Source: Rhodococcus sp. B7740 (GTDB lineage: Bacteria; Actinomycetota; Actinomycetes; Mycobacteriales; Mycobacteriaceae). From it: a DNA stretch of 64,000 nt. The stretch is from NCBI RefSeq assembly GCF_000954115.1, contig NZ_CP010797.1, forward strand, positions 62,001 to 126,000. The letters are read 5' to 3'. Of this stretch, positions 26,330 to 34,902 are shown in pieces. Position 1 is the stretch's first letter, and each line of letters opens with the position of its first letter. The position numbers and the translations under genes are program-made. The notes beneath the pieces are model-generated. The model saw only the letters and a program-made list of their open reading frames with translations. It had not been told where the DNA came from and did no database searches.

Positions 26330-27022
26330 TCACCAGGCCACGGATCCTGCGTCGTCGAAGAATCCGCCCCGCGGGCCGTCGTCGGGCAGGGTGGCGAGCT
26401 TCATCGCGATGCGCGCACCCTCCTCCGGCGTGCGTGTGGATGCAAATCCGGTGAAATCCGTTGCCACATAGCCCGGGCAGCATGCGTTCACGATCACCGC
26501 AGTGTCCACGAGCTGTCTCGCGTACTGCACGGTCATCGCGTTCACCATGGTCTTGGATGGAGCATATGCCGCCATTATCGGGCCGGTCTGTAGCGCGAGC
26601 GAGCCCATATTGCTCGAGACGTTGACAATGCGTGGCGATGCGGATCGAAGAAGCGCCGGGAGTAGTGCGTTCGTCACTCTGATGACCCCGAATACGTTGG
26701 TATCGAGGGTAGTCCGCAGTACGTCGATATCCAGCGTCGTCGGATTCTGCTGGTCGCCGCCGGAAATGCCTGCGTTGTTCACCAGTATGTCGAGGTCGTG
26801 GATCGAGTCGGCGGCGGCCGCAACGCTGTCGTCGGAGGTGACATCGAGGGGGACTCCGAACGCGTCGATGCCCTCAGCGCGAAGCTTGTCGACCGCGTCC
26901 TGGCGTCGTGCATCGTTGCGGGCCCCGACTCCTACTCTGATTCCCTGCATTCCGAGTCCGTGCGCGATGGCAAAGCCGATCCCTTTGTTGGCGCCGGTGA
27001 TCAGCGCGGTCTTCGTTGTCAT
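26330..27022 (-). CDS. Short-chain dehydrogenase/reductase
   Basis: A protein of 230 residues starting at ATG 27022 (MTTKTALITGANKGIGFAIA); ATG 27031 is an alternative 9 bp upstream. Classical SDR motifs are present: TGANKGIG for the cofactor, NNAG, catalytic Ser in VNVSSNMG and YAPSK (Tyr/Lys). It is probably an NADP(H)-dependent carbonyl reductase of unknown substrate. It is divergent from a LysR-type gene across a 90-bp gap containing a LysR-like dyad, so it is the likely target of that regulator. Confidence 0.92.
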   Translation of the reverse strand: MTTKTALITGANKGIGFAIAHGLGMQGIRVGVGARNDARRQDAVDKLRAEGIDAFGVPLDVTSDDSVAAAADSIHDLDILVNNAGISGGDQQNPTTLDIDVLRTTLDTNVFGVIRVTNALLPALLRSASPRIVNVSSNMGSLALQTGPIMAAYAPSKTMVNAMTVQYARQLVDTAVIVNACCPGYVATDFTGFASTRTPEEGARIAMKLATLPDDGPRGGFFDDAGSVAW

Positions 27023-27078
27023 GCAGTCCATGGTCGGCGTCTGGCGCAGGTGCGTCCAATACCGATCGACCAACCAGT

Positions 27079-27095
27079 GATACTCAACGGGTATC
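27079..27095. promoter_or_regulatory. LysR-type box between the SDR and LysR genes
   Basis: GATAC-N7-GTATC is a perfect 5-bp dyad in the 90-bp divergent gap. It contains a T-N11-A pattern as expected for a LysR-type binding site. It is 18 bp upstream of the LysR start. Confidence 0.6.
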
Positions 27096-27112
27096 ACAAC
27101 TATGCTGTCGGA

Positions 27113-27952
27113 GTGGACGATCTCGAAACGCGCGAACTCCGGTACTTCGTTGCCGTTGCCGAGGAGCTGCACTTCGGACGCGCTGCGCAGCGCTTGGGGA
27201 TTGCCCAGCCACCGCTCTCGCGGGCGATCAGCAGGATGGAGCGCCGACTCGGCGTCGCCCTCCTGGATCGGAATCGTCGCGGAGTCGCACTCACTGCTGC
27301 CGGTTCCGTGCTCCTAAGGGACGCTGCGACTGCGCTCGACGCCGTCGCAGCAGCAGCGCAGCGAGCGCGAAGCGCTGGGAACGTCATCAAACTGGTGACC
27401 AAAGCCGGTGCGTCCCACGAGCTTTTACGACGCGTGCTCGACGCGCACCCCACGAAGGTGGACATCGTATTGTGCGAAGTCGGTGAGCAGGCCGAATATC
27501 TCCGCCGCGGTGACGCCGACGTGGCGTTGATGCATCGCCCCGTCGATGACCTCGTCGGGTTCGACTTCGAGGACCTCCTCACCGAGGGGCAGGTCGCGAT
27601 CGTTCCGCGTGATCACCCCTTGGCCTCCAAAAGTGAAGTGGCCATGGATGATATCCGCGATGTGCCGGACCTACCGATGGCCCGATGGCCGCAGCTCGAC
27701 GGGACCTATCCGGAGGGACCCGGGCCTGAGGTGCGCGCTCAATCGCAGATCGCCCAACTGGTCGCGCTGGGTCAGGCGCTGCTGGTGATCCCAGCGTCGA
27801 GTCGCGCGTGGCAGTGGCCCGACCATGTGGCCGTACCTGTGGCCGATGCGCCGATGATCACGACGGTTATCGCGTGGCCGGCCGGAGTCCGATCGCCCGA
27901 GGTATCGGCATTGGTCCGGTCGGCTGTCAGTGCATCTTTGATGACGAACTGA
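27113..27952 (+). CDS. LysR-family transcriptional regulator
   Basis: A protein of 279 residues from GTG 27113. The N-terminal winged HTH is typical: LRYFVAVAEELHFGRAAQRL, then AQPPLSRAISRMERRLGVAL. It is followed by a shortened substrate-binding domain (VKLVTKAGASHELLRRVL ... GQVAIVPRDHPLA ... LVALGQALLVIP). A longer upstream extension overlaps the divergent SDR and is not needed. It probably regulates the divergent SDR and itself through the dyad at 27079-27095. Confidence 0.9.
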   Translation: MDDLETRELRYFVAVAEELHFGRAAQRLGIAQPPLSRAISRMERRLGVALLDRNRRGVALTAAGSVLLRDAATALDAVAAAAQRARSAGNVIKLVTKAGASHELLRRVLDAHPTKVDIVLCEVGEQAEYLRRGDADVALMHRPVDDLVGFDFEDLLTEGQVAIVPRDHPLASKSEVAMDDIRDVPDLPMARWPQLDGTYPEGPGPEVRAQSQIAQLVALGQALLVIPASSRAWQWPDHVAVPVADAPMITTVIAWPAGVRSPEVSALVRSAVSASLMTN

Positions 27953-28001
27953 ATCCGTCGGCGGTGCCGAAACGCCAACTGCCGTCGTACTGACCGAGGC
28001 G

Positions 28002-28379
28002 TCAGCCGAAGACAATGCGAAGCCCGACGCTCGCTGTGGCCCCACCGGCGCTGAGGATGAAGTTGTGCCGTCCTTCGGCGCGGAATACCATCTGCATCGG
28101 CAGGAACCAGAATCGATTCTCGCCGGTGAAGCCGGCACCGGGGATCTGCAGGCCACGCTGATTCACGATGTGTTCGCCTTGTGCGTCGAGCACTTCGAGA
28201 GTCGCTTGAAAATCCTTACCGATGTCGTCGGGTCCCGTCTGCAGCAGTGCGACCAGTCGGCATTCGAGCATACGGGTCTGGCGGGGAACCGTGCAGGTAT
28301 CCCAGACGCCGCCGAGGATGTCGAGCATGTCGTTGGAGGCTCGCGCATACTCGGCGAAGAACAATCCGGTGATGATCAT
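28002..28379 (-). CDS. Uncharacterised protein resembling DUF6941
   Basis: A protein of 125 residues starting at ATG 28379, which overlaps the stop of the upstream gene as ATGA. The pattern MIITGLFFAEYARASNDMLD, then ILGGVWDTCTVP and a C-terminal beta-rich part (FLPMQMVFRAEGRHNF) resembles DUF6941. That family is small beta-sandwich-like proteins of unknown function. It is co-transcribed with the protein encoded at 28376-29272. No signal peptide or membrane segment is present. Confidence 0.7.
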   Translation of the reverse strand: MIITGLFFAEYARASNDMLDILGGVWDTCTVPRQTRMLECRLVALLQTGPDDIGKDFQATLEVLDAQGEHIVNQRGLQIPGAGFTGENRFWFLPMQMVFRAEGRHNFILSAGGATASVGLRIVFG

Positions 28380-29272
28380 CGGTTGAGGTCATCCGTTTCG
28401 TAGTATCGAAGTGACTTCATGGCGTCCAGGACGGTTGGGCGCAAGGGTGCCGGCACCTCGTATGTCCCGTCGCAGACCAGCCACCCGTCGGCGATGAATT
28501 GGTCCAGTAGGCCGCGGAGCATCAACGCAATGATGTGTTCGTACAGATCCCCGGAGTGGGCCGAACCGACTTCCGGGAGCCGCTTCCGTGGAGTGCTCGT
28601 CATCGCGGCGAGAACTATCTGTCCGGCAACGACATCGGGGGCTTGCGACTGGCGGAGTGGGTCCTCGCTGAGGAAGTACCGGCGGATGACGTGCGAGAGA
28701 GCCGTCCGGTGGGCGGCCAGCGAGCCGGGAAGTGAGTGGGCGAACTCGTCGGCCCAGGGACCGCGTATCGCTTTGGTGGATGTCAACTCGATCAATCCGG
28801 CCGCCGTTGCCGCGTCCCACAATGTCATCAAGTTGCGGATGTCGCGCATGGATCGTGAATTCCGCGCACGTGCGTCCAGATCCACCCCGACGGCCTTCGC
28901 CAGCTCGCTGACCGACCCGGGCCGGGGAACACCTGTGCCGGTGATCGGTCGTGACGTACCGAGCCAGTCGAGGAGCGAACGAAGCTGCGCTATCGGCTTC
29001 GATGCGGTCAGCGCTGCGAATTCGTCCTCGGCGGTCGGTGGTGTGAGCTCGATATCGTGGGGCGTCCGTTGTTCGACCGGGGACTCGACTGCTGGCTTGA
29101 TGTCGTCGGCGAATTCCGTGGTGGTGGTACGGGATCCTCGGCGACCGAACAGTGGAATCACGCGAGCGAGGTTGCTGTCTGTTCGGTCGGAGGGCACGAA
29201 CACAGCATAGGAAAAATGTGGGCCCTTCGACGGTACGAGCCGAACCGCAGGTCGTCTTCTGGACACGTTCAT
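28376..29272 (-). CDS. Hypothetical protein, unrecognised
   Basis: The frame gives 298 residues from ATG 29272 (MNVSRRRPAVRL). No good ribosome-binding site is visible, and starts up to 29401 or downstream GTGs are possible. The N-terminal ~90 residues are rich in Thr, Pro and Glu and look disordered. From about residue 95 it is helical and ordered (SIAQLRSLLDWLG-like stretch, MRDIRNLMTLWDAATAAGLI, DLYEHIIALMLRGLLDQF), reminiscent of a winged-helix protein. I do not recognise a family. It overlaps the DUF6941-like gene by 4 bp. Confidence 0.65.
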   Translation of the reverse strand: MNVSRRRPAVRLVPSKGPHFSYAVFVPSDRTDSNLARVIPLFGRRGSRTTTTEFADDIKPAVESPVEQRTPHDIELTPPTAEDEFAALTASKPIAQLRSLLDWLGTSRPITGTGVPRPGSVSELAKAVGVDLDARARNSRSMRDIRNLMTLWDAATAAGLIELTSTKAIRGPWADEFAHSLPGSLAAHRTALSHVIRRYFLSEDPLRQSQAPDVVAGQIVLAAMTSTPRKRLPEVGSAHSGDLYEHIIALMLRGLLDQFIADGWLVCDGTYEVPAPLRPTVLDAMKSLRYYETDDLNR

Positions 29273-29605
29273 GCTGGTCGCGATGGACGGCAACGATGAA
29301 TACGACGAGCGCGATACCGCAGCCCTCAACGTCCCACGGGAGCTCGGCCCGAGGCCTGCACCGAAGCGGTCATGACAATCCAGTGCACGACCTCGGTGCA
29401 CGGGTGCGTGCAGTGGCTGCCGCTTTCGGCCGATGGTGCGTGTCGTACCTCTCGGCTATGGTCGGGAGAGGTTCATGAGTGGCAGTTGTCGGTACCTGGC
29501 CGGCTGTCCGGCAACCCCGTCTCCATCGACAGGGTGCCCCAGGGGAAGAACCGGCGCGTCCCGCAATCGCAGGCGCGCAAGTCGATGGAGGGTTGCACCT
29601 CCAGA
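29273..29605. other. 333-bp divergent intergenic gap
   Basis: The gap separates two divergently transcribed hypothetical genes. Short frames here lack ribosome-binding sites and domains. Part of it could be coding if the minus-strand gene starts further upstream (up to 29401). No dyad stood out as an operator. Confidence 0.4.
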
Positions 29606-30046
29606 ATGAGGCGAACAGTGTCCGGCAGTGACGAACTCGAAGCAGCGCAGGCGAAGTGGGAACTTATTCCGCCGGAACGCCGTCGTACTTGGTGCCAAAC
29701 CCTACTGAGTTACCCGCCGATCTGGTACGGCGTGTTCCCGATGATCGAGACTCGGAGCCGGGTGCTCGAAGGCGGATACGCCAATGCGGAAGCCTGGATC
29801 GACCTTGCGAAACGTGCTGAGGCAGTGGGTTTCACGCCGCAGACGTGGTTGATCTTTCGGCAGAGTCTCGAGCCCGCGTATCTGAAGGATCGGTTCCCGT
29901 CCCATCCCGAGAACATGCCGAAGCGGCGCGGTAACGGCGGTGTCGAGACGGTGGTGGTCGATCCCGAGGACTTCTCCGAATGGCCATGGCTGTTCGAGGC
30001 GGGGTATCGCGCGGGCGAGGCGACCTGGCAGGCGCTGGCTCGCTGA
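29606..30046 (+). CDS. Hypothetical protein, unrecognised
   Basis: A protein of 146 residues from ATG 29606 (MRRTVSGSDELEAAQAKWEL); GTG 29618 is an alternative start with GAGGCG upstream. It is rich in Trp and charged residues, with WELIPPERRRTWCQTLLSYP and EDFSEWPWLFEAGYRAGEA. It has no membrane segment or signal peptide. Third-position G+C is high, as in neighbouring real genes. The family is unknown. It is convergent with the deaminase gene. Confidence 0.6.
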   Translation: MRRTVSGSDELEAAQAKWELIPPERRRTWCQTLLSYPPIWYGVFPMIETRSRVLEGGYANAEAWIDLAKRAEAVGFTPQTWLIFRQSLEPAYLKDRFPSHPENMPKRRGNGGVETVVVDPEDFSEWPWLFEAGYRAGEATWQALAR

Positions 30047-30085
30047 CTTACTCGAGCTCGGACAGGACCGGTTGGTCGGTGCCGC

Positions 30086-30550
30086 CTATGCGTCCTCCCC
30101 GATGTCCTCGAACCACAGGCTCGGGCGCTCGGCGAGCATGCGTTCCATCAGCTGCACGCATTCGACGTTGTCGACGACGTCGACCTGCACGCCGTGCGCG
30201 CGTAGCAAGCTCTCCGATGTCTCGAACGAGCGGTTCTCACCTACGACGATCCGAGGAATCTCGTACAGCAAAGCGGTTCCCGCGCACATGAAGCACGGAG
30301 ACAACGTGGTGTAGAGCACCGACTTTCGGTACACCGAGGCGGGGAGTCGGCCTGCTCGTTCGATGCACTCGGTTTCACCGTGACGGATTGCGCTGTCCAT
30401 CTGGACTCGGCGGTTTCGACCCACCGCAAGAACTTTGCCATCGTGGACGAGTGCCGCGCCTATCGGAACGCCGCCTTCATCCCAGCCGATCTGGGCCTGT
30501 TCGATTGCAAGTCCGAGGAAGTACTCGTCGGTGCGTGCAGGATCGGTCAT
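30086..30550 (-). CDS. Nucleoside/cytosine deaminase family protein
   Basis: A protein of 154 residues from ATG 30550, preceded on its strand by GAGGAGGACCC. The zinc deaminase signature is complete: His and Glu in RHGETECIE, and the cysteine pair in LSPCFMCAG. This matches the cytosine/guanine/nucleoside deaminase-like family, which releases ammonia from a nucleobase. The C-terminal end (SLWFEDIGEDA) resembles the tail of yeast-type cytosine deaminases. It is divergent from the PPOX-class gene and is probably transcribed alone. Confidence 0.9.
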   Translation of the reverse strand: MTDPARTDEYFLGLAIEQAQIGWDEGGVPIGAALVHDGKVLAVGRNRRVQMDSAIRHGETECIERAGRLPASVYRKSVLYTTLSPCFMCAGTALLYEIPRIVVGENRSFETSESLLRAHGVQVDVVDNVECVQLMERMLAERPSLWFEDIGEDA

Positions 30551-30643
30551 GGGTCCTCCTCGGCGTCTATGAATTGTAAGAGTGATCCTTTCAGTCGACC
30601 AGGCATCGAACAGATTGCCAAGCGGGTGAGTAGCGTGGTGACC

Positions 30644-31045
30644 ATGACTTCTTCGGACAAACCGATTCACTCGCTGGGCGACGAGGCCTTCGTCTCGCTC
30701 ACCACGTTTCGCCGGTCCGATGAACCCGTGTCCACGGCCGTGTGGATTGCTCGTGACGGAGATGACCTGGTCGTCATCACCCCCGCCGAGAGTGGCAAGG
30801 TCAAACGCATCAAGAATTCGGGGCGTGTCGAGCTACGGCCGTGCAACAGGGGAGGGAAAGTGCCCGACGGCGCGACAGCAGTGGCTGCAGAGGCACGAAT
30901 CGTCACGGGCTCGGCTGCGGATCGCGCCACTGCGAAACTGAAGAAGAAGTACGGGTTTCAGTACCGACTGGTGATGTTGATCGAGCGAGTCATCGCCCGC
31001 CGTCACAAGCCGCGCGTCATACTCGCCATCAGTGCTGCCGAGTAG
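30644..31045 (+). CDS. PPOX-class F420-dependent oxidoreductase-like protein
   Basis: A protein of 133 residues from ATG 30644 (MTSSDKPIHSLGDEAFVSLT). It has the split-barrel fold pattern of actinobacterial PPOX-class flavin/F420 binders: VSLTTFRRSDEPVSTAVWIA, then KVKRIKNSGRVELRPCNRGG. The latter is the cofactor phosphate-binding segment. These enzymes reduce varied substrates using reduced F420 or bind flavin. No pathway is indicated by its neighbours. In-frame GTG codons just upstream are alternative starts. Confidence 0.85.
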   Translation: MTSSDKPIHSLGDEAFVSLTTFRRSDEPVSTAVWIARDGDDLVVITPAESGKVKRIKNSGRVELRPCNRGGKVPDGATAVAAEARIVTGSAADRATAKLKKKYGFQYRLVMLIERVIARRHKPRVILAISAAE

Positions 31046-31088
31046 CCGAGTCCGTTGCAGCACTGACGAACATGAATGGTGCTCGAGG

Positions 31089-32312
31089 TCAGGACAGCTC
31101 TGTGCAGCGTTCATCGAGCAGTCGTTTCAACTGCCGCGTTTGCTTGTCATCGAATCCGATCGTGTCGACTTCATCGATTCCGCTTCGAACACCTGCGCAG
31201 ACGTCGTCGAGGATTCGTCGAGTCGCTCGCTCGGGCATGCCCAACCGGCCGGCGGACTCGACGAAATGCTCACGTGTCCAACGGTTCGCGCGCCCGTAGA
31301 AGCTCAACGCCATCGGATCGCTCCACGACGCGTAGGGCTGCGTGCACAGGAGGTCGTAGGCAGGTGTGATCGACCAAATTCCGCGAGTGTTGTTGTGTAT
31401 CGAATAGTTCTTTCCGTGCAGATCGCCGTTCCCGATCGCATACGAATAGGCCGTCAAGCGAAGAAGTTCGGCAGTGGCCTGGCGCGCGGAACCGCCGCCG
31501 CGCTCGACAGTGTCGGCGAGCAGCGCAATCACCGCTTCGGTCTTCATTCGGTACTTGGACGCGGGATAGAGCCCGGCTACTTGGCACGCATCCTCTTGCG
31601 GTAGCCGTTGTTCACCGATCCGATCGAATCGCGCCACCAGCAGACCGCTGACTCCCTTGTCGTCCTCGATCACCCGGTGATCCGGCACCGAAAGCCCGCA
31701 TCCACGTGCCAGATTCATGAAGAAGCTCTCGTTATCCACCAGTCGCGGGAGTCGCGCGGGCGGGGCCAGTTTCAAGATGGCAGGCCCGGCCGTAGTCGAT
31801 ACCGGGGTCGAGTACATCTGCGCGGACACTTTGCCCTGAACGCCCGGCAGGGCGGACGGATCCTGACTCACCGACTCACCCGTGGCCAAGGAATCGAACA
31901 GGCGACGAAGATCGGGAACACGATGTCTCGAATCGAATGCAGTGCCCACCAACGACATCTCTTGACCGCGTGGCAGCACACGAACGTCTCCGACGGTGTC
32001 CGATCCGACCGCCAGCAGCAGAGTGAAGTGATCGTCCTCGGATGTCTTGGTAGCCGTTACCACTCCGGTGAGACGGACGCCTTCGGGCAGTAGGCCCGCG
32101 AAAAAGGCAGGGACGCTACCGCCCGATGCCCGCGTCTCTGCGGACGACTTCGGAATCGACCACGCGAGATTCGGCGCAGAAGCGCTGTCGAGGTAATCGC
32201 TGTCGTACAGAAACTCGACGTCGTTGCCCACACGCGTCAGTGAGCCGGCGAGAAGGTCGCCTTTGTAGACATCGGCTACATCGACATCCCGCAGCTCGGA
32301 TACCGGGATCAT
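31089..32312 (-). CDS. hipA: HipA-family toxin kinase
   Basis: A protein of 407 residues with the HipA layout: an N-terminal couple_hipA domain (VYKGDLLAGSLTRVGNDVEF) followed by the kinase. Catalytic-loop residues are visible in IGNGDLHGKNYSI, and the metal-binding aspartate in ITPAYDLL. A P-loop-like region appears as SALPGVQGKVSAQM. HipA phosphorylates a translation factor such as glutamyl-tRNA synthetase, causing growth arrest; the target here is unknown. Its ATG overlaps the stop of the hipB-like antitoxin gene as ATGA. The kinase residues look intact, so the toxin should be active. Confidence 0.92.
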   Translation of the reverse strand: MIPVSELRDVDVADVYKGDLLAGSLTRVGNDVEFLYDSDYLDSASAPNLAWSIPKSSAETRASGGSVPAFFAGLLPEGVRLTGVVTATKTSEDDHFTLLLAVGSDTVGDVRVLPRGQEMSLVGTAFDSRHRVPDLRRLFDSLATGESVSQDPSALPGVQGKVSAQMYSTPVSTTAGPAILKLAPPARLPRLVDNESFFMNLARGCGLSVPDHRVIEDDKGVSGLLVARFDRIGEQRLPQEDACQVAGLYPASKYRMKTEAVIALLADTVERGGGSARQATAELLRLTAYSYAIGNGDLHGKNYSIHNNTRGIWSITPAYDLLCTQPYASWSDPMALSFYGRANRWTREHFVESAGRLGMPERATRRILDDVCAGVRSGIDEVDTIGFDDKQTRQLKRLLDERCTELS

Positions 32313-32569
32313 GTCGCGTCCAGTGGCGGCACGGGCGATCCGGCGCGCGTGAGCAACGTGATCTCACAGCCCAGCGCTTGCGCGACAGCAACCGCGCCGT
32401 CGAGCTGCACCGTGTCTTTTCCAGCTTCGAGTGCCTGGACTGTCGAGCGCCCCACGCCGGCGAGCAACGCCAACTCGGCCTGAGTCATGCTCAACTGATG
32501 CCGACGCGCGACGAAGGCTTCGGCCAGCTCGCTGGGATGCTTCCTGACTCGTCGTCGTGGTTCGGCCAT
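32309..32569 (-). CDS. hipB: HipB-like XRE-family antitoxin
   Basis: A protein of 86 residues from ATG 32569 (MAEPRRRVRKHPSELAEAF), preceded on its strand by AAGGAGA. It has a single XRE-type helix-turn-helix (MTQAELALLAGVGRSTVQAL) and a short C-terminus. It should bind HipA and repress the pair by binding upstream dyads. The promoter region contains an imperfect dyad at 32697-32724 and further repeats of AAGCATG. Confidence 0.9.
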   Translation of the reverse strand: MAEPRRRVRKHPSELAEAFVARRHQLSMTQAELALLAGVGRSTVQALEAGKDTVQLDGAVAVAQALGCEITLLTRAGSPVPPLDAT

Positions 32570-32696
32570 CATCTCTCCTTGTGCTTGCGAAAGCATGCAT
32601 ATCGGAGCTTACATCGCGAAACACGCGGTGAACAGCCTTATGCTTGTCAACATAGGCATATAAGAGCTGGACGAGCTTGCTGACACGTTTTACCTA

Positions 32697-32724
32697 GCTT
32701 ATGCATGCTTTCTCATGCGTAAGC
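32697..32724. promoter_or_regulatory. Inverted repeat upstream of the hipBA pair, candidate HipB operator
   Basis: GCTTATGCATG-N6-CATGCGTAAGC pairs at 10 of 11 positions. A related weaker dyad (CTTATGC ... GCATATAAG, 32637-32664) and an AAGCATGCAT word near 32591 lie between it and the hipB start. Multiple similar half-sites are typical of antitoxin autoregulation. No other gene lies between hipB and 32829. Confidence 0.55.
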
Positions 32725-32828
32725 ATGATCTTACGGATGAGCAAGGGACGCGGTACGGACTTGGGCCTGCAAGCAGCAGCCGCGCGTTGAGGGGCGGAGG
32801 TCGACGAGTAGTCCGAAGCGAGCGGCGG

Positions 32829-33932
32829 TCAGTCGTGGCTGTTGAGGTCCACGACCAATCGGATCACGAGTTCGTCGTCGACGATTCGCGTTCGTTGCTC
32901 GCAGATGGTGTTCATCAATGCCGTGCCCTCGTCTATCCCGCGTCGGTGGGTGAGAAGTCCATCGATCGAGTCCTCGGCGAATGTCAGTGCCGTTGCTGCT
33001 GCGGTGAGTTGACCGTTCGTGACGCCCCGGTTGCCCGTCAGCGCCACGCGCTGAGAGCCGCGCGTGAACGTGGTCACCGCAGGCGGAGTCGGGCCGCCGG
33101 TATTGGCCTGCCGCACGCCGGCGATATCCACGCCGGGGAGCAGATCGGAGGTGGCCTTGGCAGGCACCCCGCCGATCGGGTGTACCGCCACCACTCGATC
33201 GCCGAGACGTCGCAAAGCCGCGTCGATGGACGCCACCGTCCCGGCGCGATGGGTGGCAACGAGTACTGCGACCGATCCGGTGAGGTGTCGCTCCCACTCG
33301 TCATCGACGGCGAAGTTCTTCACGTACGGGAGATGGTTCGCAGTCCACTTCGTACCCAGTTCGGTACGGTGCACCATCGCGACGTCCACGGTGGGGAACA
33401 GGACGGACCGAGCGAGTGTGGCTGCGAGATTGCCGATCAAGCCGTCCCCGAAGATCAGCAGTGTCTCTGGGGTCTCCCGCGCCAGGCACGAGAGTGCATA
33501 GCGCACGACGGCGTACGGTTCGACGAGAGTCGCCCGGGCACTGGACAAATCAGTCGGAAGTAGCGACACCAATCCGCCGCCGACAGCGGACGCGCCGATG
33601 ACGACGCGCTGCTGGAACAACCCCTCGACGTTGTGGCCGAGGAGGAACGACGAGTCGTGGGGGTGCGTCGGATTGACGACAACACGATCGCCGACGGCGA
33701 ACCCCGACACCCCGGTACCGACCTCCATAACACGGGCAGCTCCCTCGTGCCCGACGATCGGGGACGGATCGTCTCGGTCACCGCGCACGATCTGAATGTC
33801 CGTCCCGCACAACGACACCGACTCCGGGGCAATCAGAAGCTCTCCCGGCCCGGGCGTCGGCGTCCGACGCTCTTCGACGGTCGAGTGGCTGCCCTGTCGA
33901 ACGATGGCGCGATGAGTCGATTGCGTTGTCAT
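32829..33932 (-). CDS. Medium-chain (zinc-type) dehydrogenase, cyclitol cluster
   Basis: A protein of 367 residues. Catalytic zinc residues appear as SLCGTDIQIV and the VGHEGAARV pair. The structural-zinc cysteine cluster of ordinary alcohol dehydrogenases is missing, replaced by PTHPHDSSFLLGHN. The nucleotide-binding region is LLIFGDGLIGNLAATLA. It is the last gene of the 11-gene operon, 10 bp after the ROK kinase. By analogy with validamycin/acarbose-type clusters it could oxidise or reduce a valiolone-type cyclitol or its 7-phosphate; this is inference from context. Confidence 0.85.
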   Translation of the reverse strand: MTTQSTHRAIVRQGSHSTVEERRTPTPGPGELLIAPESVSLCGTDIQIVRGDRDDPSPIVGHEGAARVMEVGTGVSGFAVGDRVVVNPTHPHDSSFLLGHNVEGLFQQRVVIGASAVGGGLVSLLPTDLSSARATLVEPYAVVRYALSCLARETPETLLIFGDGLIGNLAATLARSVLFPTVDVAMVHRTELGTKWTANHLPYVKNFAVDDEWERHLTGSVAVLVATHRAGTVASIDAALRRLGDRVVAVHPIGGVPAKATSDLLPGVDIAGVRQANTGGPTPPAVTTFTRGSQRVALTGNRGVTNGQLTAAATALTFAEDSIDGLLTHRRGIDEGTALMNTICEQRTRIVDDELVIRLVVDLNSHD

Positions 33933-33942
33933 GGAGCCTCTT

Positions 33943-34902
33943 TCAGATCTTGGTGGCGCGCAGATAGCCGTCGGCTATGGCGTCGGCTCCGGCCAGAGTG
34001 TCGATGTCGCCGGGCCTGCAGAGGTGGATGATCTCGGCGACACGCTCCGAGGTGAGGGAGTCGGCGTACGAGCGTGTCTCCGCGAGTTGTTCCTCGAGCT
34101 CACGTCCGTAGAATTCGCACAGTCCCTCCGCGACGCCACCGCCGATGCCGATTCGGTCCAAGCGCGGGTCGAGGGTGATCATGGTCCTGATCAGTTCGGC
34201 GATCGGTTCCACCACAATCCGTAGCAACCTGGCCGCGTCTGCGTGTCCGGCCGTAAGCGACGCCGCGAAGGTATCGACGTCGTAGCCAATGCCGAGTACC
34301 TCCGCGACCGCCTCTACTCCGGGGCCGGACGAGATGGACGAAACGTGCCCGATGCCGCCGCATGCGCAGGGCAACGTCCGCACTGCCTCCGGGGCTGAAC
34401 TCGTTGCCCGCAGATGGCCGATCTCACCCTGTAGACCTCGGTGGTCGACCGGGATGGTTCTGTCGGTGAGAACTGCAGTGCGCGCGGCGATTCCGCTGCT
34501 GATCGTGAGGTAGGCGATGTGACGGTCGGTAGGTCGAGCGAACCCGAGTGCGAACGACGCCAGCCCAGCCGTCACGTCGTTGACGAGCCGCCATCGCACA
34601 TCGGGGCGTCGAGAGGTCAGGACGTCGAGCAGGGGAATCTCACCGGTCGGCGCGCCTCCCCACAGGGGCCCGGAACCGAGGGCAACACCGTTCTGCTCGT
34701 CGAGCGCAGCGCCACACGAAATGTTGGCCGCGGCACCCTGTGGAACATGGAGATCGAGGGTATCGACCAGTTGCTCCAACAGCTCGTCGGACGGTGTGCC
34801 GGGCTGCCTGATCGAGCTGGGAGACGGTAGCCGCTCGGTGGCATCGCCGTGTCGGATGCGCAACCACGTCCCGCCGAGATCGACCGAGACGGTGGTGCTC
34901 AC
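33943..34902 (-). CDS. ROK-family sugar/cyclitol kinase
   Basis: A protein of 319 residues from GTG 34902, overlapping the HAD gene stop as GTGA. It has ROK features: N-terminal phosphate loop VSVDLGGTWLRIRHGD, substrate loop WRLVNDVTAGLASFALGFA, and GLQGEIGHLR. The zinc-type motif is shortened to CACGGIGHVSSISSG. ROK kinases phosphorylate sugars; the C7-cyclitol 7-kinases of acarbose and validamycin biosynthesis (AcbM, ValC) belong here. In this operon with a valiolone-synthase-like gene, 7-phosphorylation of a C7-cyclitol is the most likely role. Confidence 0.87.
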   Translation of the reverse strand: MSTTVSVDLGGTWLRIRHGDATERLPSPSSIRQPGTPSDELLEQLVDTLDLHVPQGAAANISCGAALDEQNGVALGSGPLWGGAPTGEIPLLDVLTSRRPDVRWRLVNDVTAGLASFALGFARPTDRHIAYLTISSGIAARTAVLTDRTIPVDHRGLQGEIGHLRATSSAPEAVRTLPCACGGIGHVSSISSGPGVEAVAEVLGIGYDVDTFAASLTAGHADAARLLRIVVEPIAELIRTMITLDPRLDRIGIGGGVAEGLCEFYGRELEEQLAETRSYADSLTSERVAEIIHLCRPGDIDTLAGADAIADGYLRATKI

